Shown here in pieces: positions 6,879 through 15,251 of a stretch of 28,707 nucleotides of DNA; the first letter of the stretch is position 1, and each line of letters starts with the position of its first letter. The translations under genes and the position numbers were made by a program. This stretch comes from an uncultured Bacillus sp. (GTDB lineage: Bacteria; Bacillota; Bacilli; Bacillales_B; DSM-18226). The DNA is taken from positions 1-28,707 of the forward strand of contig NZ_CAMLDX010000042.1 of assembly GCF_946478885.1 (NCBI RefSeq), read 5' to 3'. A model generated the notes under the pieces. It was not told the DNA's origin. It saw nothing but the letters and a program-made list of their open reading frames with translations, and did no database searches.

Positions 6879-7607
6879 TTGCTGCAAAGATTAAAAAGTG
6901 ATCATCTCAGCTGGATTATACTTATTGGGGCATTTCTCTTATTATTGGATGTATTCTTTTTTAACCGTGGATCTATTTTCTCTCTTATTGTTGCAGCAGG
7001 AATGATCTACTTAGGAAGAAAGTGGATGCCAAAAACAAAGGGAAAGCTGTTTTTTTGGGGAGGAATCATCTTCCTGGCTGTTAATGCCATCAATATGCTT
7101 GCGATTAAATTCTTTTTCCTTGCCTTGTTAGGTGTACTTATTTTTCAATATATTCACGGGAAAAAGGAACCGGAAAAAATCATTCCGAATATATATCCGT
7201 CAACGGAACCGGCTACGAAACAAATCACCACTAAACCGCTATTTCAAAATCGTTTGTTTGATGCACAAAAAACACCGGATCATGAATATGAATGGAACGA
7301 TATCAATATTCAAACAGGTATTGGTGATTCAGTGATTGATTTAAGCTACACAGTGCTGCCAAAGGGTGAATCTGTTATTTTCATTCGAAAATTCATTGGC
7401 AAAGTGATTATTCTTGTCCCATATGATATTGAAATAAGTGTTCATCATTCGGTTTTATTTGGAAGTACGAGAATTTTAGATTTCGAAGAATGTGCGTTAT
7501 TGAACCGGTTAATTACTGTGAATACAGAAGGGTATGACCTGGCAAAACAAAAGGTCAAAGTCTTCACCTCGGTCATGATTGGGGATATTGAGGTGAAACG
7601 GGTATGA
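6879..7607 (+). CDS. liaF: LiaF-like negative regulator of the LiaRS two-component system
   Basis: The 242-residue membrane protein has about four hydrophobic segments in its first half and a soluble C-terminal beta-rich domain (NIQTGIGDSVIDLSYTVLPKG, then [18 protein letters not shown]) typical of the cell-wall-active antibiotic response LiaF family. B. subtilis LiaF (241 residues) keeps LiaS inactive without stress. I choose TTG 6879 as start because AGGGAGGA ends 7 nt upstream and this gives the expected length; a GTG at 6813 has no ribosome site. The stop overlaps the start of liaS by 4 nt (ATGA), so the two are translationally coupled. Confidence 0.85.
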   Translation: MLQRLKSDHLSWIILIGAFLLLLDVFFFNRGSIFSLIVAAGMIYLGRKWMPKTKGKLFFWGGIIFLAVNAINMLAIKFFFLALLGVLIFQYIHGKKEPEKIIPNIYPSTEPATKQITTKPLFQNRLFDAQKTPDHEYEWNDINIQTGIGDSVIDLSYTVLPKGESVIFIRKFIGKVIILVPYDIEISVHHSVLFGSTRILDFEECALLNRLITVNTEGYDLAKQKVKVFTSVMIGDIEVKRV

Positions 7608-8644
7608 ATATTGTAACACGTCAAATTTTAGCTGGTACAGGACTAGCCATTCTGCTCGTTCTTTTAGTGGGCGGTTCAGTCTTTTTTGTTTTTCCATTTC
7701 ATGATTTGAGTGATCTTTGGCAAAAAAAAATACTGGATATCCCGTTTATCCTTTTTGTCCCAAGCGTTAGTATCGCTGCCGGCATATTATTTGGCATAAT
7801 AACCGGTGTATATTGGAAGGGACAACTCCAATCTGTAGATGATCTGCTTCATCAGTTGGAAGAAGGCCGCCCGCTTGACCTGGACAAGACTTTCCTAGAT
7901 GATTTAAATGGAATAACGAGAAGAGTAGCAAATATTCAAAAACAAATTACAGAGCAGACAAAGCTTTCGCAGAAAATCGTCAAAGAAGCCGCTGAAGATC
8001 ACGAAAACAGAATGCAGGAGATCATTTTCGAGGAGCGTAATCGGTTGGCACGAGAGCTCCATGATTCGGTCAGTCAGCAGTTATTCGCCGCCTCAATGCT
8101 GATGTCAGCAATTAATGAGACAAAGCCCGCATCAGACGTCGGGGAAACAAAACAGCTGAAGATGGTTGAGGAAATGATACATCAATCACAACTTGAAATG
8201 AGAGCATTGCTCCTTCATTTACGCCCTGTAGCATTGAAGGGGAAAACACTGCAAGAGGGAGTAAAGGAATTATTATGTGAACTGCAGCACAAGGTGACAA
8301 TGGAAATCGAGTGGAAGATTGAGGATTTCCCTGTTGATAAAGGAATTGAAGACCATCTATTCCGCATTTTGCAGGAATCTGTCTCCAATACGTTGCGTCA
8401 CTCAAAGGCCAATCAACTGGAAGTTTTTCTTGTTAAAAGAGACGGCTATATTATCTTAAGAGTAGCGGATGACGGGATTGGATTTATTAAAGATGAAAAT
8501 AAAGCCGGATCATACGGGCTGCAAAATATGTATGAACGAGCGAGAGAAATCGGCGGCAATTTAAAAATAATTTCGCTCCCGAACCAAGGCACACGCCTTG
8601 AGGTTAAAATACCGATCATAATGGAAGGTGAATGGGTTGATTAA
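7604..8644 (+). CDS. liaS: LiaS-like sensor histidine kinase (NarL-type HisKA_3)
   Basis: The 346-residue kinase has two transmembrane segments (about 8-32 and 46-70) with a very short extracellular loop, so it is an intramembrane-sensing kinase. A HAMP-like linker follows, then the phosphoacceptor in [13 protein letters not shown] (H153). The ATPase domain shows [13 protein letters not shown] (N box), DDGIGF (G1) and GSYGLQNM (G2). B. subtilis LiaS (360 residues) responds to lipid II cycle inhibitors and membrane damage through LiaF. It overlaps liaF by 4 nt and liaR by a few codons. I see no missing catalytic motif. Confidence 0.88.
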   Translation: MNIVTRQILAGTGLAILLVLLVGGSVFFVFPFHDLSDLWQKKILDIPFILFVPSVSIAAGILFGIITGVYWKGQLQSVDDLLHQLEEGRPLDLDKTFLDDLNGITRRVANIQKQITEQTKLSQKIVKEAAEDHENRMQEIIFEERNRLARELHDSVSQQLFAASMLMSAINETKPASDVGETKQLKMVEEMIHQSQLEMRALLLHLRPVALKGKTLQEGVKELLCELQHKVTMEIEWKIEDFPVDKGIEDHLFRILQESVSNTLRHSKANQLEVFLVKRDGYIILRVADDGIGFIKDENKAGSYGLQNMYERAREIGGNLKIISLPNQGTRLEVKIPIIMEGEWVD

Positions 8645-9269
8645 AGTGCTGTTTGTAGATGATCATGAAATGGTCCGCATTGGCGTCTCCTCTTATTTAT
8701 CAGCACAGCCTGATATTGAAGTAGTTGGCGAGGCAGATAACGGAAGGACCGCGATCGATTTGGCCCTTTCGTTGCGTCCGGATATTATCTTAATGGACCT
8801 GGTCATGAAGGAAATGGATGGAATTGAAGCGACAAGACAAATCATTGCCCGATGGCCTGAAGCAAAAATCATTATTGTAACAAGTTTTTTAGATGATGAA
8901 AAAGTATATCCTGCACTTGAAGCTGGGGCGACGAGCTATATGCTAAAAACCTCCAAAGCAAGTGAAATAGCAGAGGCAGTCCGGCAGACTTTTCACGGAC
9001 AATCGGTTTTGGAGCCGGAGGTCACAGGGAAAATGATGCTAAAAATGAGGCAAAGGCAAAATATCGAGCCGCATGAGGAATTAACAAGCAGGGAGATGGA
9101 AATTCTTCTTCTGATGGCTGAAGGAAAAAGCAATCAGGAAATAGCAGATGAGTTGTTCATCGCCTTAAAAACGGTAAAAACACATGTTAGCAATATCCTG
9201 AGCAAGCTGCAGGTGCAAGATCGCACCCAGGCTGTCATTTATGCCTTTAAGCATTCATTAGTAAAATAG
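8637..9269 (+). CDS. liaR: LiaR-like response regulator (NarL/FixJ family)
   Basis: The 210-residue regulator has a receiver domain with acidic pocket VDDHE, phosphoacceptor D54 in ILMDLVM and the conserved Lys in MLKTSKA. A LuxR-type helix-turn-helix follows ([20 protein letters not shown], then [14 protein letters not shown]). The length equals that of LiaR (211). I choose TTG 8637 because GGAAGGTG ends 6 nt upstream; GTG 8628 lies inside that ribosome site. It overlaps the end of liaS. It should bind dyads such as the one at 5518-5527 to activate its own operon. Only 26 nt separate it from the next gene. Confidence 0.88.
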   Translation: MIKVLFVDDHEMVRIGVSSYLSAQPDIEVVGEADNGRTAIDLALSLRPDIILMDLVMKEMDGIEATRQIIARWPEAKIIIVTSFLDDEKVYPALEAGATSYMLKTSKASEIAEAVRQTFHGQSVLEPEVTGKMMLKMRQRQNIEPHEELTSREMEILLLMAEGKSNQEIADELFIALKTVKTHVSNILSKLQVQDRTQAVIYAFKHSLVK

Positions 9270-9295
9270 CTGCAGATACAAGAAGGTGGTGCAGA

Positions 9296-9928
9296 ATGGA
9301 CTATTATCCGGTCTATCTTCAATTACAAGGAAAAAAAGCAGTCCTGATCGGTGGAGGAAAAATTGCTGAACGGAAAATAGCCGGTCTTCTTTCTGCAGGA
9401 GCAGATATTACAGTAATCAGCCCGGAACTTACCGAACAATTAAGGGATCTTGTCAGAGAAGGAAAAATAATATGGAGACAGAAGAAATTCTCCCCGGATG
9501 ACATCGAGGGAGCTTTTCTAATTATCGCTGCAACGAATGAACGTCCGGTTAATTTGGCTGTGAAACAGGCAGCCGCCCCGCATCAGTTCATTGCCTTAAG
9601 TGACAGCGCAGAGCAATCAGACTTTATCCTCCCATCCGTTATAAAACGAGGGAAATTAATCATCACAGTATCAACCTCAGGTGCCAGCCCCATTTTGGCA
9701 AAAAAGATGAAAAATGAAATCGCTGCGCAATACGGTCCTGATTATAGAGAATTTGTTGAATTTCTATTTGATACACGCAAATGGATTCTGCAACAAATAA
9801 AAGATCCGGAATTAAAGCAGCAATTACTAACGGCCATTACAGAACCTGCTTTTTTACATAGTAAAAACCGACAAAGGGATTTTCTTGAATTGGTTCATTC
9901 TTTCATGCCGGATCAACCAAAGATGTGA
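9296..9928 (+). CDS. Precorrin-2 dehydrogenase / siroheme synthase N-terminal-like protein
   Basis: The 210-residue protein has an N-terminal NAD-binding fold (VLIGGGKIAERKIAGLLSAGA, near 16-36) and the central FILPSVIKRGKLIITVSTSG block of the Met8p/CysG-N family. The family oxidises precorrin-2 to sirohydrochlorin and may insert iron. It is longer than B. subtilis YlnF (about 162 residues), mostly in the helical C-terminal region. ATG 9296 has AAGGTGG about 8 nt upstream. It follows liaR by 26 nt with no terminator, so read-through from the lia operon is likely. No uroporphyrinogen methyltransferase gene lies in the window, so it is away from a siroheme operon. Confidence 0.75.
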   Translation: MDYYPVYLQLQGKKAVLIGGGKIAERKIAGLLSAGADITVISPELTEQLRDLVREGKIIWRQKKFSPDDIEGAFLIIAATNERPVNLAVKQAAAPHQFIALSDSAEQSDFILPSVIKRGKLIITVSTSGASPILAKKMKNEIAAQYGPDYREFVEFLFDTRKWILQQIKDPELKQQLLTAITEPAFLHSKNRQRDFLELVHSFMPDQPKM

Positions 9929-10094
9929 AATTATCATCAGGAAACTGTCGCAAAAGATCGATAATCTTGTGGTACCGTCGGGAAATTCGGTTTCGTGATG
10001 CTCCTCCATCTTCAGTTTTTAGATATAATTGTTAAAAAATGGACAAATTTACTAACGGTTTGCCAAATAATTAAAAGGTTTTGCAGTAAAATGA

Positions 10095-10135
10095 TTGTAT
10101 TATTTCACAAATATCTCATAAGTAATTGATATACT
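10095..10135 (+). promoter_or_regulatory. Candidate activated promoter of nosDLYF with an FNR/Rex-like imperfect palindrome
   Basis: A good -10 (TATACT, 10130-10135) lacks a -35 hexamer. TTGTATTATTTCACAA (10095-10110), an imperfect dyad with TTGT/ACAA ends, is centred about 40 nt before the expected start, the place where class II activators such as Fnr bind. Its arms are 2 nt closer together than in the TGTGA-N6-TCACA consensus, so assignment is weak. Confidence 0.3.
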
Positions 10136-10168
10136 AAAAAAGGTAGAATGAAGCAAGGGGATGGGATC

Positions 10169-11455
10169 ATGATGAGATGGGGGGTACTAATAGCAGGAAT
10201 CCTGTTATGTTATGTGACAGCGGTTCCAGGAAATGCGTTTGCTGCAGGCACACTTCAGGAACAAATAGATGCTGTACCGAGCGGCGGAACTATCCTATTA
10301 AAGGATCAAGTATATGAAGAATCTATCGTGGTGTCCAAGCCACTTACGATCGAAGGGACAGGAGGAGCAAAGATTTCAGCTTGTGCAAACGAACCTGTGA
10401 TCACTATCAGCGGGAACGATGTTACAGTGAAAAACCTCCAGATAGAAAGTTGCAGTGCGGCAGATGACAGTACAGCCATTGCGGTAAGCGGAGAAAGACA
10501 CCACTTAGAAAATCTGATAATTACAACAAATGAGTTTGGCATAAAGTTAGACAGCGCCAATCATTCAACCATGACAAATATTAAATTAACAGGACGAGGA
10601 AAGGAAAACGGTATTGATCTATGGGAGTCTTCTGATAATATCATTTCTCATTCTAACATCCGCTATGTACAGGATGGAATTTATCTTGAAAACAGCCATC
10701 GCAATCGCATCACGGATAATGATGTCCGGAATTCGCGTTACGGATTTCATTTAATGTTTTCTGATCAGACTGTTGTTTCGAATAATCTTTCACAAAATAA
10801 CTCAACCGGAACGATGATTATGGGTACGAAGAATACTCTCGTTGAGAATAATCGGCTGCTTGATAACAATGTAAATGTGCACTCACAGGGGATATTATTA
10901 TACGACTCCGCCAACGCCAGAATTATCAAAAATCAAATTAGTACGAACCGTGTCGGGATCTTTGTGGATCTCGCTGACGGGAATTTTATCGAAGAAAACT
11001 TATGCACAGAAAATTTTGTCGGGATGCAATTTAATAATTCTCATGACAACATGGTGCAGAATAATAGTTTCATTGGCAATGTGAATGACTCTCAGGCCGT
11101 TGGCAGTCAAGATAATAACATCCAAAAGAATTACTGGGATCTTTCGCTGAAATTGGATCAGGCTGGAGATGGCATCAGTATGATTCCTTATGCATCCGAT
11201 CCATACTTTTTAACACTAAGTAATTATATTCCGGAATATCAAATATTTTTTCATTCTCCGGGAATGATGGTACTGCAGAAATTAATGAAAAACCAGGAAG
11301 AGACTTTACTGCGTGATGAACGGCCAAGGATGTCTCCGTTTGAGGAACCAGATAACGTTGAATCCTCTCATACCATGCTTTGGATATTGAGTTTTGCCAT
11401 GATTCTTTCGGGCTTGCTATTCTTTTTATTGGGAAGGAGACGTGTTTTAAAATGA
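10169..11455 (+). CDS. nosD: NosD-like periplasmic/exported copper-site maturation protein (parallel beta-helix)
   Basis: The 428-residue protein has an N-terminal signal sequence (MMRWGVLIAGILLCYVTAV, cleavage probably after AFAAG). A long series of parallel beta-helix repeats follows (NDVTVKNLQI, SDNIISHSNI, NRITDNDVRN, TLVENNRLLD, NMVQNNSFIG). A C-terminal hydrophobic segment (MLWILSFAMILSGLLFFLLG) and a basic end likely anchor it to the membrane. This is the NosD/CASH architecture. NosD works with the NosFY ABC transporter to assemble the copper centre of nitrous oxide reductase. I choose ATG 10169 since AAGGGG lies 8 nt upstream, and it removes a non-hydrophobic extension from the signal peptide. 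The stop overlaps the nosL start (ATGA). Confidence 0.85.
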   Translation: MMRWGVLIAGILLCYVTAVPGNAFAAGTLQEQIDAVPSGGTILLKDQVYEESIVVSKPLTIEGTGGAKISACANEPVITISGNDVTVKNLQIESCSAADDSTAIAVSGERHHLENLIITTNEFGIKLDSANHSTMTNIKLTGRGKENGIDLWESSDNIISHSNIRYVQDGIYLENSHRNRITDNDVRNSRYGFHLMFSDQTVVSNNLSQNNSTGTMIMGTKNTLVENNRLLDNNVNVHSQGILLYDSANARIIKNQISTNRVGIFVDLADGNFIEENLCTENFVGMQFNNSHDNMVQNNSFIGNVNDSQAVGSQDNNIQKNYWDLSLKLDQAGDGISMIPYASDPYFLTLSNYIPEYQIFFHSPGMMVLQKLMKNQEETLLRDERPRMSPFEEPDNVESSHTMLWILSFAMILSGLLFFLLGRRRVLK

Positions 11456-11943
11456 AGAGATGGCTTTTAGCTATTATTACTTTAACTTCGCTGCTTTTGC
11501 TGATATCAGGCTGTGGGAACAAGGAGATCAAGCCTCGTGCCATTGATGAAAAAAATGATAAATGTATTCAATGTAATATGGCAGTAGCCGACGATCAATT
11601 TGCTACTCAATTAGTAACAGAAAATGGAAAGGTATTCACTTTTGATGATATCGGCTGTATGTTTGAATGGAAGAAACAAAATCAACATGAAAAAATTGCC
11701 GCAGAATTTGTCCGCGATTATGATTCAAAGGAATGGCTGAAGCTAGAAGAGGCATTTTATGTGCATCATAAAGAGATTTATACTCCGATGGCCTATAATG
11801 TTATTTCTTTTTCTACTGAAGAAAAGGCAAAGAAATTTGCTGCTGAGTATGATGAAGCTGACATAATGTCCGGTACCAAAATTAATGAACATAACTGGGG
11901 GATGAGCGAAGAGGGAATGGAGCATTCTCATTCACATGAATAA
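11452..11943 (+). CDS. nosL: NosL-like copper-binding lipoprotein
   Basis: The 163-residue lipoprotein has the lipobox LISGC (lipidated C21) after a short hydrophobic signal. CIQCNM at 38-43 is the Cys-Met copper site of NosL, and FDDIGCMFEW follows as in the family. The C-terminus ends in HSHSHE, a further possible metal site. NosL delivers Cu(I) for nitrous oxide reductase maturation and is thought to interact with NosDFY. ATG 11452 overlaps the nosD stop by 4 nt and has GGAAGGAGA upstream, so upstream in-frame codons are not used. A weak hairpin between 11947 and 11985 separates it from nosY. Confidence 0.88.
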   Translation: MKRWLLAIITLTSLLLLISGCGNKEIKPRAIDEKNDKCIQCNMAVADDQFATQLVTENGKVFTFDDIGCMFEWKKQNQHEKIAAEFVRDYDSKEWLKLEEAFYVHHKEIYTPMAYNVISFSTEEKAKKFAAEYDEADIMSGTKINEHNWGMSEEGMEHSHSHE

Positions 11944-12050
11944 TAATCTGTGACGGCTTCTTTTTTTGGTTAAAGAAGTCATTTCATGTGTTATTCCATT
12001 CATGAGCGTCATATTCATGCGGTCAAACTTGCGAAACGGGGAATGCAAAA

Positions 12051-12860
12051 ATGGGGACAATTTGTCAATTTGAATGGAGAAAGATGTTGCGCCAGAAATC
12101 GTCTTATCTTTTCCTGGTCTTATGGACGTTTGTTCTACTGCTCATCTTTCTATTAATAAAAAGCACGCCAGCAACGGCTGACTATACCAATATTACGGGG
12201 ACAGCTGTCAACCTGCTCCTTTATTTATTGCCGCTGTTTATGCTGATTACCGGCTCTTTTGCGATTGCGACAGAAATGGAAAATGGCCAGTGGCGTCTGT
12301 TGAATACCTACCCGATTACAGCACTGTCATATTTAAGCGGTAAGCTTTTCGGACAGTTAATTGCCCAATCGGTTGTGTTTACTCTAAGCTTCGGAATAAG
12401 TCTCCTGTTAGGATTGATATTCCAAATTCAGGTCAGTCTGAAATGGGTAATGGCTATCTATCTGTTCTCTATTTTGCTTCAGGCTACCTTTCTCGTCATT
12501 GGTGTGGTAACCGGATCCTTTGCGAGAAGCAGGTGGCAGGCTTTGTCGGTTTCGGTAGTCATATGGTTTTTGTTTATCATGATTTGGCCGACATTATTAA
12601 TTAGTGTATTAAATTTACTTCCCTATCAGTTTCTTTCACCCATTATCCATGTCGCAACTGCTCTGAATCCGGCGGAATTGCTGCGTGTTGTTTTTGTTGT
12701 TCAGATGGGTGGGGGCGCTGTATTTGGACAGGCATATGATATACTGATTACTTTTATTAAAAAAGACAGTGCTGTATTCATTTTATTATTTTATATAATG
12801 ATGATTTCAACTCTCTCTATTTGGTTTGCCTCATGGAGAATGGGGAGGAGAAGAGTGTAA
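12051..12860 (+). CDS. nosY: NosY-like ABC-2 type permease
   Basis: The 269-residue integral membrane protein has six hydrophobic segments. It shows the NosY pattern: an N-terminal FEWRKMLRQKSSYLF elbow helix, an ATEMENGQWRLLNTYPI loop and a segment near 180-215 before the last helices. It forms the membrane part of the NosFY transporter that partners NosD in copper or sulfur transfer to the Cu sites of nitrous oxide reductase. ATG 12051 has GGGG about 9 nt upstream, a moderate ribosome site. The last base of its stop is the first base of the nosF start, so expression is coupled. Confidence 0.85.
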   Translation: MGTICQFEWRKMLRQKSSYLFLVLWTFVLLLIFLLIKSTPATADYTNITGTAVNLLLYLLPLFMLITGSFAIATEMENGQWRLLNTYPITALSYLSGKLFGQLIAQSVVFTLSFGISLLLGLIFQIQVSLKWVMAIYLFSILLQATFLVIGVVTGSFARSRWQALSVSVVIWFLFIMIWPTLLISVLNLLPYQFLSPIIHVATALNPAELLRVVFVVQMGGGAVFGQAYDILITFIKKDSAVFILLFYIMMISTLSIWFASWRMGRRRV

Positions 12861-13558
12861 TGAATGTATTGGAAGTAAACGATGTTTCAAAGATATATAA
12901 GACAAAAAAAGCCCTCTTACCCATTTCTCTTACTGCCAAAGAAGGGGAATGCATTGTCCTGTGCGGTGGAAATGGAGCGGGGAAAAGTACACTTCTTTAC
13001 TTGCTTTCAGGAATACTGGTGCCATCAAGCGGAAGGATTGTCTTGAATCAAATTGATTTACAAAAAAAACGCAAGCAGTATGTAAAAGAGATAGGCTATA
13101 TGCCGGATGATTTTCATGCTGAGCAGACATTGACTGTCGAAGAATTTCTTTCTTTTTATGCAGCATTGCGTCATGTTGGGAAAGACAGGGTGCGGGAAAT
13201 GATCCGCCGGATTGGGCTTGAGGAACAAACGAACTTCCGGATCAGCAAGCTGTCAAAAGGAATGCGGCAGCGTCTTTTGTTCGGCCAGGCATGGCTGGCA
13301 AAACCGGCTCTGTTGCTGCTGGATGAGCCGACTAATGGACTTGATCCGTATTGGGTAAATGTATTTGTGGAGCTGATTAAGGAAATTCAAAACAGCGGAA
13401 CTATTGTGATTTTTTCTACCCATATGATGGATGTTGCCGCTGATGCCGCTGATCGGATTCTTTTTATGAAGGATGGACATGTGATAGAGGAATTAACCGT
13501 GGATGAGGATAAAGATGAAGTGACGATAAAGTTGCTCAAGCTGCATCGTCAATCGTAG
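12860..13558 (+). CDS. nosF: NosF-like ABC transporter ATP-binding protein
   Basis: The 232-residue ABC ATPase has Walker A GGNGAGKST (36-44), signature LSKGM (131-135), Walker B LLLLDEP (151-157), the D loop NGLDP and an H loop STHMMD. It would energise NosY. ATG 12860 overlaps the nosY stop by one base and has GGGGAGGAG 9-17 nt upstream; an earlier in-frame ATG lies within nosY without such a site. It is the last gene of the nos set and is followed by a strong terminator. The sequence alone fits many ABC-2 exporters; the neighbours give the name. Confidence 0.85.
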   Translation: MNVLEVNDVSKIYKTKKALLPISLTAKEGECIVLCGGNGAGKSTLLYLLSGILVPSSGRIVLNQIDLQKKRKQYVKEIGYMPDDFHAEQTLTVEEFLSFYAALRHVGKDRVREMIRRIGLEEQTNFRISKLSKGMRQRLLFGQAWLAKPALLLLDEPTNGLDPYWVNVFVELIKEIQNSGTIVIFSTHMMDVAADAADRILFMKDGHVIEELTVDEDKDEVTIKLLKLHRQS

Positions 13559-13562
13559 GGGA

Positions 13563-13603
13563 AAGAGGCTGACTCAAGACGCGAGTCAGCCTCTTAAATT
13601 TTT
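13563..13603 (+). terminator. Rho-independent terminator after nosF
   Basis: A 13-bp perfect stem (AAGAGGCTGACTC and its complement) with a 7-nt loop is followed by TAAATTTTT. It closes the nosDLYF unit. Confidence 0.85.
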
Positions 13604-13679
13604 CCGACTATGTTCACAAATATTCCGAAGACTTGTCTCATATGCTGTACTATATACGTGAATGAATCAACCAACAGAT

Positions 13680-13698
13680 ATATTCCGTTTCGGAATAT
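13680..13698. promoter_or_regulatory. Palindrome before the flippase gene, possible operator
   Basis: ATATTCCG (13680-13687), TTT, CGGAATAT (13691-13698) form a perfect 8-bp dyad. A third copy of ATATTCCG lies exactly 60 bp upstream (13620-13627). The dyad is about 20 nt from the start codon and immediately before the ribosome site, so a bound protein could block initiation. The regulator is unknown. Confidence 0.4.
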
Positions 13699-13718
13699 GC
13701 GTGTAAAGGGAGAGGTGT

Positions 13719-15050
13719 ATGAATTCATTTTTTAAAGGGACATTGATGCTCATAGGAGCTGCATTTATCGGCGAATGTGTAGAGTTTCTCATAAATATGG
13801 TTTTGGCAAGAGAGCTGGGAGAGAAGGGACTAGGAATGTACATGTCCATTATGCCAACCGTATTTCTCATTGTCCTTCTTGCCAGTTTTGAAATGCCTGT
13901 CTCTATTTCAAAATTTATTGCTGAAAAGGATAAAAGAATCCACCAAAGTATGCTGAGCCATGTCCTGAAGTGGACGATTATTTTAACATCGATACTCATG
14001 CTTCTCACTTCGATTATCCTACCTTTTATTCCTGCTTTTGACGACTACCATCCTGTCTTCAGGTGGCTGATTCTTGTGCTAATTCCAATTGTTTCCTTCA
14101 CTTCGATAGCGAGAGGTTATTTTATGGGAAGGTCGCAAATGAGTAAAATTGCAATCTCGAACTTCCTCCGTAAAATCGTCCAGTTAGCGCTGCTTGTTTA
14201 TTTATTTCGCCTCTTTGAATTTGAATTAAATGCAGCGGTCCTTATTGCCTTCTGCACTCTCGTTGGCAGTGATTTGGTGGTATTTCTCTATTTGTTTCAT
14301 GTATTCATGATTCAATATCAGTATATAAAAAAACAGCCCTCAAGAAGATTGCACGGGAAAGTAGTCATGAAAAACCTAATGCAGGTATCTATCCCCACAA
14401 CCGCCTTAAGAGTGTTTCATGCATTTACTTCGGCTATACAGCCTTTTTTAATTACAGCGGCCTTGTACTATGCCGGTGTTGAAAAGGAGCTGGCAACTGA
14501 GCAGTTTGGAATGGTTGCGGGTGTTGCGATGACAATCGGAATGTTTCCGGCGTTCATCTCTCATTCCTTTATGATCATGCTCATTCCCACTATATCGAAA
14601 GCGAATGCAGAGAGGAATGTAACACTGTTGCAAAAATTATTGCGACAGGTCATGATGCTGACCTTTCTTTATAGCATCCCAACCATATTCATTTGCTATT
14701 TTTTTGCGGAACCATTAACGACTACCTTCTTCCGTTCTATAGGTGCGGCCCGCTATTTGCAGCTGCTTTGTCCTTGTTTTCTATTTCATTTTTTTGTGAT
14801 GCCATTACAAGCTTATTTAATTGGACTTGGGCTGATGAAAGAAGCTTTTATTCATGGTGTCTGGGCAACGGTCATTGCCTTTGCCGTCATTTATCTCCTT
14901 GGTTCAAAGAGTTATTTTCAAATGGATGGGGTGATTATTGGGATCAATGCAGAGGCAATTATTCTCTCAATGCTCCATTATGTTACGGTATGTAAAAAAA
15001 TCGGTGTCTCTGTTTGGATGCATCCCCTGAACAGCTTGAACTCTCATTAA
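13719..15050 (+). CDS. SpoVB-like polysaccharide/lipid-linked oligosaccharide flippase (MOP superfamily)
   Basis: The 443-residue protein has about 12 hydrophobic segments. It follows SpoVB along its length: KGTLMLIGAAFIGECVEF, then LGEKGLGMYMSIMPTVF, EMPVSISKFIAE, IARGYFMGRSQM, SIPTTALRVFHAF, FISHSFMIMLIPTISKA and LPLQAYLIGLG-like blocks. SpoVB itself has about 518 residues, and this one lacks the last two or so helices, so it is probably a paralogue. The family flips lipid-linked cell wall or polysaccharide precursors. ATG 13719 has AAAGGGAGAGG 5-15 nt upstream. It is alone between a terminator and the next promoter region. The substrate cannot be told from the sequence. Confidence 0.75.
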   Translation: MNSFFKGTLMLIGAAFIGECVEFLINMVLARELGEKGLGMYMSIMPTVFLIVLLASFEMPVSISKFIAEKDKRIHQSMLSHVLKWTIILTSILMLLTSIILPFIPAFDDYHPVFRWLILVLIPIVSFTSIARGYFMGRSQMSKIAISNFLRKIVQLALLVYLFRLFEFELNAAVLIAFCTLVGSDLVVFLYLFHVFMIQYQYIKKQPSRRLHGKVVMKNLMQVSIPTTALRVFHAFTSAIQPFLITAALYYAGVEKELATEQFGMVAGVAMTIGMFPAFISHSFMIMLIPTISKANAERNVTLLQKLLRQVMMLTFLYSIPTIFICYFFAEPLTTTFFRSIGAARYLQLLCPCFLFHFFVMPLQAYLIGLGLMKEAFIHGVWATVIAFAVIYLLGSKSYFQMDGVIIGINAEAIILSMLHYVTVCKKIGVSVWMHPLNSLNSH

Positions 15051-15142
15051 CGTATAGTTTCATATACGAATGTAAATGTATAAGGTATCCGGTGGTGTGT
15101 TTTTCTTGAATCCGTGTTAAATTGAAGTAAACTAACTAAGTA

Positions 15143-15172
15143 TTCGACAAATTTTTCGACAAATTTGTCGAA
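15143..15172. promoter_or_regulatory. Cluster of three Spo0A boxes
   Basis: The consensus 0A box TGTCGAA occurs three times without mismatch in 30 bp: as its complement TTCGACA at 15143-15149 and 15155-15161, and directly at 15166-15172. The last two make a 22-bp perfect palindrome (15153-15174). The cluster lies about 80-110 bp before the thioesterase start and just upstream of AT-rich promoter-like sequence (TATGAT, 15202-15207). Confidence 0.7.
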
Positions 15173-15251
15173 AAGCATTTTTGTATCTTAAAGAAGTTTG
15201 ATATGATATAAATAGATTTTAAAAATTGTGAATATGAAAGAGGAGTATAGA

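Noticed and set aside
9929..10094. Possible nosZ remnant upstream of nosD
   Set aside because: None of the three forward frames shows nitrous oxide reductase motifs; the stretch looks like ordinary intergenic DNA.
11380..11451. Extended NosL N-terminus inside nosD
   Set aside because: It would place 24 residues before the lipoprotein signal; ATG 11452 has a strong ribosome site and an ATGA overlap.
11947..11985. Hairpin between nosL and nosY as a terminator
   Set aside because: The stem is interrupted by a GGC bulge and lacks a T tract; nosY shows no clear promoter, so co-transcription is more likely.
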